The notes below the pieces were generated by a model that searched no databases, was not told where the DNA came from, and saw nothing but the letters and a program-made list of their open reading frames with translations. The position numbers and the translations under genes are program-made. A DNA stretch of 64,000 nt, taken from CAWJKP01 sp963843465. Its GTDB lineage: Bacteria; Planctomycetota; Planctomycetia; Pirellulales; Thermoguttaceae. Positions 62,995-64,000 of the stretch are shown here, one piece after another. The stretch is from assembly GCA_963843465.1 (NCBI GenBank), contig CAWJKP010000001.1, positions 682,001 through 746,000 on the forward strand, read 5' to 3'. The stretch's first letter is position 1, and every line of letters begins with the position of its first letter.

Positions 62995-63948
62995 CTATTC
63001 CCTCCGGGGGTAACCGAGGATCACGAAGTAGAAGGCCAGCGCGCCGGCGGAGGCGGCGGCCACCAGGACCTTGACGGGGTAAGGGGCGGCCGAGGGCGAA
63101 AGAAAGGCCTCGATCATCGCCGCCAGGAAAAACATCAGCATCGCGGCCAGCGCCACCGGCAGCGTCTCCCCGGCGGCGGCGCGGAGCGAAGCGGACCGCG
63201 TCATCCCCTTGCTGTCGATGATCGAGAACCCCAGCCTCATACCGGCCGCCGCCGAGAGCACGACCGCCGTCAGCTCCAAGGGCCCGTGGGCGGTGACGAA
63301 GTGGAAGAAGTTCTCGCGGTGCGGACTGTGGGCCATGTAGCCGAAGATGGCGCCGAGCAGGGAGGCGTTGACGCCCGTGATGTACAGCCCGCCCACCCCC
63401 AGCAGCAACCCGCCGGCAAAGCATTGCAGGCCGATCCCCGAGTTGTGGCCGATGTAATAGCCGATCATCATGCCGTTGATACCGTGCTCTTCCGGAGACC
63501 GGGAGAATTGCTCGTCCAGGAACATCAGCGTGTCCTTCGACCAAACTCGTTCGGCGAAGCCGGGCTGGTGGTACGCCAGGCTGGCCGCCAGCAGGAACAT
63601 CCCCCAGAAGATGCAAAATGCCAGCCGCAGGCAATTGTCGTTGAAAAGCCGCTGCGGCACGGCCACCAGGATCTCCTCAAACCACGAGGCATAGGCGAAC
63701 TTCCGGCTGCGGTAAAGCTGGTTGTGGGCCTTGCCCACCAGGCGGTGGAGATAATCGATCGTGCCCGGCGGCAAGCGGTAAGCGTCGGCCAGGGCCAGAT
63801 CGGCGCAGGCCCCGCGGTACAAGGCGGCCATCCGCGTCACCATCTCAGGGCGGACCGCCTTTGCCCAACGGCCCGCCAGAACCGTGCAGAGCCGATCCAG
63901 TTCCCGCCAGTTCGCCCAGCGGGTTTCCAAGAGCTCGGATACTTTCAT
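62995..63948 (-). CDS. SpoIIM-family (stage II sporulation protein M-like) membrane protein
   Basis: 317 aa. A soluble N-terminal helical region (RWANWRELDRLCTVLAGRWA) is followed by about six helices: LRLAFCIFWGMFLLAASLAY, IGLQCFAGGLLLGVGGLYIT, FHFVTAHGPLELTAVVLSAA with the family signature HGPLELTA, and ALAAMLMFFLAAMIEAFLSP. SpoIIM-like proteins occur widely in non-sporulating bacteria beside RDD and MoxR genes; the role is not known. The ATG overlaps the stop of the upstream partial gene. Confidence 0.9.
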   Translation of the reverse strand: MKVSELLETRWANWRELDRLCTVLAGRWAKAVRPEMVTRMAALYRGACADLALADAYRLPPGTIDYLHRLVGKAHNQLYRSRKFAYASWFEEILVAVPQRLFNDNCLRLAFCIFWGMFLLAASLAYHQPGFAERVWSKDTLMFLDEQFSRSPEEHGINGMMIGYYIGHNSGIGLQCFAGGLLLGVGGLYITGVNASLLGAIFGYMAHSPHRENFFHFVTAHGPLELTAVVLSAAAGMRLGFSIIDSKGMTRSASLRAAAGETLPVALAAMLMFFLAAMIEAFLSPSAAPYPVKVLVAAASAGALAFYFVILGYPRRE

Positions 63949-64000
63949 CGATGCTGGCCGACGGCAAAAGGTGACTGCGCGACCGCGTCGCCCCAGGGCG
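63945..64000 (-). CDS. C-terminal end of the upstream operon gene (partial)
   Basis: The minus frame at the window edge reads WGDAVAQSPFAVGQHR and TGA at 63945-63947, overlapping the SpoIIM start as ATGA. In similar operons this place is held by an RDD-family membrane protein, but only 17 residues are visible here and cannot confirm it. Confidence 0.5.
   Translation of the reverse strand, partial: PWGDAVAQSPFAVGQHR

Overview
The window looks like a chromosomal segment of a high-GC Planctomycetota bacterium (Pirellulales-like). The main evidence is the LEPRHLLSA N-terminal motif of the giant secreted protein at 35.3-42.1 kb, the SpoIIM / DUF4129 / DUF4350 / MoxR / DUF58 operon at 57.5-64 kb, secreted prenyltransferase-repeat, DUF3500, DUF4091 and SUMF1-type proteins, and many short palindromic repeats in and between genes. 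The naming is inference from sequence character; no marker gene such as rRNA is present.

Layout. 0-11 kb is a mobile-element zone. It holds five 97-bp copies of a MITE, a REP-associated Y1 (HUH) transposase gene whose element carries the same ends, a group II intron with its maturase, an IS110 remnant, a leucine-rich-repeat gene, an RTX-type calcium-binding repeat protein and several small genes cut by the MITEs. 12-30 kb is an accessory run of secreted proteins for polysaccharide breakdown and related work (DUF4091/GH123-like, DUF3500, two prenyltransferase-repeat proteins, SGNH hydrolase with CBM9, GH127-like, parallel beta-helix, glycosidase-SUMF1 fusion), mixed with broken pieces of other genes. 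30-35 kb continues the fragments (MFS, ISAs1 transposase, sigma-like, beta-helix) around intact mug, aldo/keto reductase, tRNA-Arg(ACG) and esterase genes. 35-42 kb is one giant repeat protein of about 2,280 codons. 42-45.7 kb is a clan-A-like glycosidase with a CBM9 end.

46-54 kb is a metal-homeostasis locus: a five-gene minus-strand operon (HMA-like membrane protein, P1B-type ATPase with SCG instead of CPC, second HMA-like protein, small membrane-anchored coiled coil, CDF transporter), a divergent DtxR/MntR-family regulator and an Nramp transporter. Its gene content resembles ferrosome (fez) clusters and is the best candidate for an unusual system. 54-57 kb has an NDP-sugar epimerase convergent with an acyl-carrier-protein / alpha-oxoamine-synthase fusion whose linker is a ten-copy 27-bp tandem repeat. 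57.5-64 kb is the conserved MoxR operon.

Two general features stand out. Short palindromic elements of several families occur, some in frame inside proteins. At least ten genes carry single-base frameshifts; most of those examined are explained by one base gained or lost in a short G or C run, so many may be sequencing errors rather than true gene decay.
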